A DNA stretch of 6,555 bases from Acidobacteriaceae bacterium (lineage in GTDB: Bacteria > Acidobacteriota > Terriglobia > Terriglobales > Acidobacteriaceae). The position numbers and the translations under genes were made by a program. Below are positions 5,288-6,555 of this stretch, piece by piece (position 1 is the first letter of the stretch; every line of letters starts with the position of its first letter). The stretch is taken from assembly GCA_030040175.1 (NCBI GenBank), contig JASHUF010000238.1, positions 1-6,555 on the forward strand. Reading direction: 5' to 3'. Under the pieces are notes generated by a model. That model ran no database searches and was not told the origin of the DNA. It worked only from the letters and a program-made list of their open reading frames with translations.

Positions 5288-6415
5288 GTGAGTTTGCGAT
5301 TCGAGATCTTGCGGGAGTCCGCGGCGGGCGGGCGGCGCGCGCGGCTGCGCCTGCCGCACCGCAGCGTGGAGACCCCGGTGTTCATGCCCGTGGGCACGGC
5401 GGGAGCGGTGAAAGCCGTGCCGCAGGAGACGCTGGAGACGCTCGGCGCAGAGATCATTCTCGGCAATACCTATCATCTGTATCTGCGCCCGGGGCACGAA
5501 GCCATCCGCAGAATGGGTGGTCTGCACCGGTTCATTGCCTGGCCGCATGCGCTGCTGACCGATTCCGGCGGGTTTCAGGTTTTCAGCCTGAGCCAACTGC
5601 GCAAGGTAAGCGAAGAAGGCGTCGAGTTCCGCTCGCATCTCGACGGGCGTTCCCACGCTTTTACTCCTGAAACTTCCGTTGCGGTGCAAATTGCGCTGGG
5701 CGCGGACATTTGCATGGCTTTCGACGAGTGCACGGAATACCCGGCGGAGCGGGCGCGGGCGGAAGAGAGCCTGCGGCTGACGATGGCGTGGGCGCAGCGC
5801 TCGCTCGCGCATTTTCGCGCGCATTGCGAAGAGGCGCCGTGGGGCGCGGAGTTCAATGGACGCACGCCAAGTTTGTTCGGCATTGTGCAGGGAGGGACGT
5901 ACCGCGACCTGCGCCGTGCGTGCGCGGAGCAACTGGTGGAGATGGACCAAGCCGGATCGGGTTTTGGGGGCTACGCGATCGGCGGACTGAGCGTGGGCGA
6001 GCCGCGCGAATTGACCCTCGAGATGATTGCCGAGGTGCTGCCGCTGCTGCCGCGCGGGAAGCCGCGCTATGTGATGGGCGTGGGCTATCCGGACGAGATC
6101 GAGCAGTACGCGAAGATGGGCGTGGACATGATGGATTGCGTGCTGCCCACGCGCGCGGCGCGCCACGGCCTCTTGTTCACGAGCGAGGGGCGGGTGAACA
6201 TCAAGAACAAGAAATATGCCGAAGACCAGAGCCCGCCCGACCCCAACTGCGCGTGCCCGGTGTGCGGGCGTTACTCGCGCGCCTATCTGCGGCACCTGAT
6301 GCAGGCAGGCGAGGCGTTGAGCGGGACACTGAACACGATCCACAATCTGGCGTATTATCTCGGCATCATGGAACGGGTGCGCGCGGAGCTGGCTGCCGGC
6401 GCCGTCAGGCGTTGA
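5288..6415 (+). CDS. tgt: Queuine/preQ1 tRNA-guanine transglycosylase
   Basis: 375 residues. Cytosolic zinc enzyme that swaps guanine 34 for preQ1 in the anticodon of tRNAs for Asp, Asn, His and Tyr, the first tRNA-bound step of queuosine synthesis. Compared with the Zymomonas enzyme, the general acid/base Asp is D92 in TDSGGFQVFS, the nucleophile is D283 in MMDCVLPTR, the anticodon-contact Arg are R289 and R292, and zinc is held by C321, C323, C326 and H352. C148 and V236 match the Cys158/Val233 pair typical of preQ1-specific bacterial enzymes, so direct queuine use is not expected. The GTG start is forced by an in-frame TAG 12 bases upstream; the first internal ATG (codon 33) lies past conserved sequence. 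Oddities: about ten extra residues around 178-193, about five extra (DQAGS, 220-224) before GGYAIGGL, and a C-terminus lacking the usual Phe-containing tail, ending GAVRR where it overlaps the facing gene. queA/queG are not in the window. Confidence 0.96.
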   Translation: MSLRFEILRESAAGGRRARLRLPHRSVETPVFMPVGTAGAVKAVPQETLETLGAEIILGNTYHLYLRPGHEAIRRMGGLHRFIAWPHALLTDSGGFQVFSLSQLRKVSEEGVEFRSHLDGRSHAFTPETSVAVQIALGADICMAFDECTEYPAERARAEESLRLTMAWAQRSLAHFRAHCEEAPWGAEFNGRTPSLFGIVQGGTYRDLRRACAEQLVEMDQAGSGFGGYAIGGLSVGEPRELTLEMIAEVLPLLPRGKPRYVMGVGYPDEIEQYAKMGVDMMDCVLPTRAARHGLLFTSEGRVNIKNKKYAEDQSPPDPNCACPVCGRYSRAYLRHLMQAGEALSGTLNTIHNLAYYLGIMERVRAELAAGAVRR

Positions 6416-6555
6416 TGGCCGTGCCGAGCAACTGGCGCAGCGCCTGCACGTATTCGGTAAGCGCGATGCGGCCTGGCTCGGTCATGCGGTAGAGGGTCTG
6501 CGGCTTGCGCTGCACGAATCGTTTTTCAACGGCTACGTAGCCGGCCTCTTCAAGT
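6405..6555 (-). CDS. Winged-helix transcriptional regulator, C-terminal part (cut by window edge)
   Basis: The last 49 residues of a minus-strand gene whose start lies beyond the right edge. The peptide begins LEEAGYVAVEKRFVQRKPQT and continues with LYRMTEPGR, then a helix EYVQALRQLL before the stop. This matches the end of the recognition helix, the beta wing (K-F-x-x-R-x-PQT-x-Y-x-x-T) and the closing helix of small MarR/PadR-like winged-helix proteins, such as the 'winged helix DNA-binding domain' (HTH_34 type) regulators of about 100 residues. These bind DNA as dimers; the target is unknown. It faces tgt, and the two genes overlap by 11 bp at their 3' ends. There is no room for a separate terminator between them. 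Confidence 0.75.
   Translation of the reverse strand, partial: LEEAGYVAVEKRFVQRKPQTLYRMTEPGRIALTEYVQALRQLLGTAINA

Noticed and set aside
5048..6343. A 431-codon open frame on the minus strand opposite tgt and the end of the receptor gene
   Set aside because: It is Arg/Ala/His-rich with no domain signature and lies antisense to tgt, whose catalytic residues are fully accounted for.

Overview
The window is a GC-rich (by eye clearly above 60% G+C), densely coded chromosomal segment from a Gram-negative bacterium. An outer-membrane TonB-dependent receptor with an N-terminal carboxypeptidase-regulatory-like domain, an EF-G paralogue with an altered GTPase centre, and the overall codon style point to an Acidobacteriota lineage (Terriglobia/Acidobacteriaceae type). 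That assignment is inference from gene style, not from a marker gene.

Layout. On the minus strand, 45-2180 encodes a full-length EF-G-like translational GTPase with a good Shine-Dalgarno sequence. A 281-bp divergent region (2181-2461) follows, holding a hairpin and candidate promoters for both directions. On the plus strand, folK (2462-3055) encodes HPPK of folate synthesis. It runs about 100 bp into a TonB-dependent receptor gene (2958-5228, or from 2949). After a 59-bp gap comes tgt (GTG start, 5288-6415), the queuosine-pathway tRNA-guanine transglycosylase with all catalytic and zinc residues in place. The right edge holds the 3' end of a minus-strand winged-helix regulator (6405-6555, partial), whose stop overlaps the end of tgt by 11 bp.

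How the genes relate. They are mostly housekeeping: translation factor, folate, tRNA modification, outer-membrane uptake. folK and the receptor look co-transcribed. FolK and TGT both act in pathways that begin from GTP through GTP cyclohydrolase I (folates and 7-deazaguanines), so the receptor between them is worth testing as a pterin/deazapurine importer, although nothing in its sequence fixes a substrate.

The most notable non-coding signal is a shared element, GATAGnnT followed by exactly six bases and then the start codon, at both folK (2448-2462) and tgt (5274-5288). Its geometry fits a -10 box placed so that transcription begins at the start codon, i.e. leaderless mRNAs. A third GATAGnnT copy lies on the minus strand upstream of the EF-G-like gene, where it would give a leadered mRNA with a Shine-Dalgarno sequence. 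I found no RNA genes, insertion sequences, CRISPR arrays or obvious novel multi-gene system.
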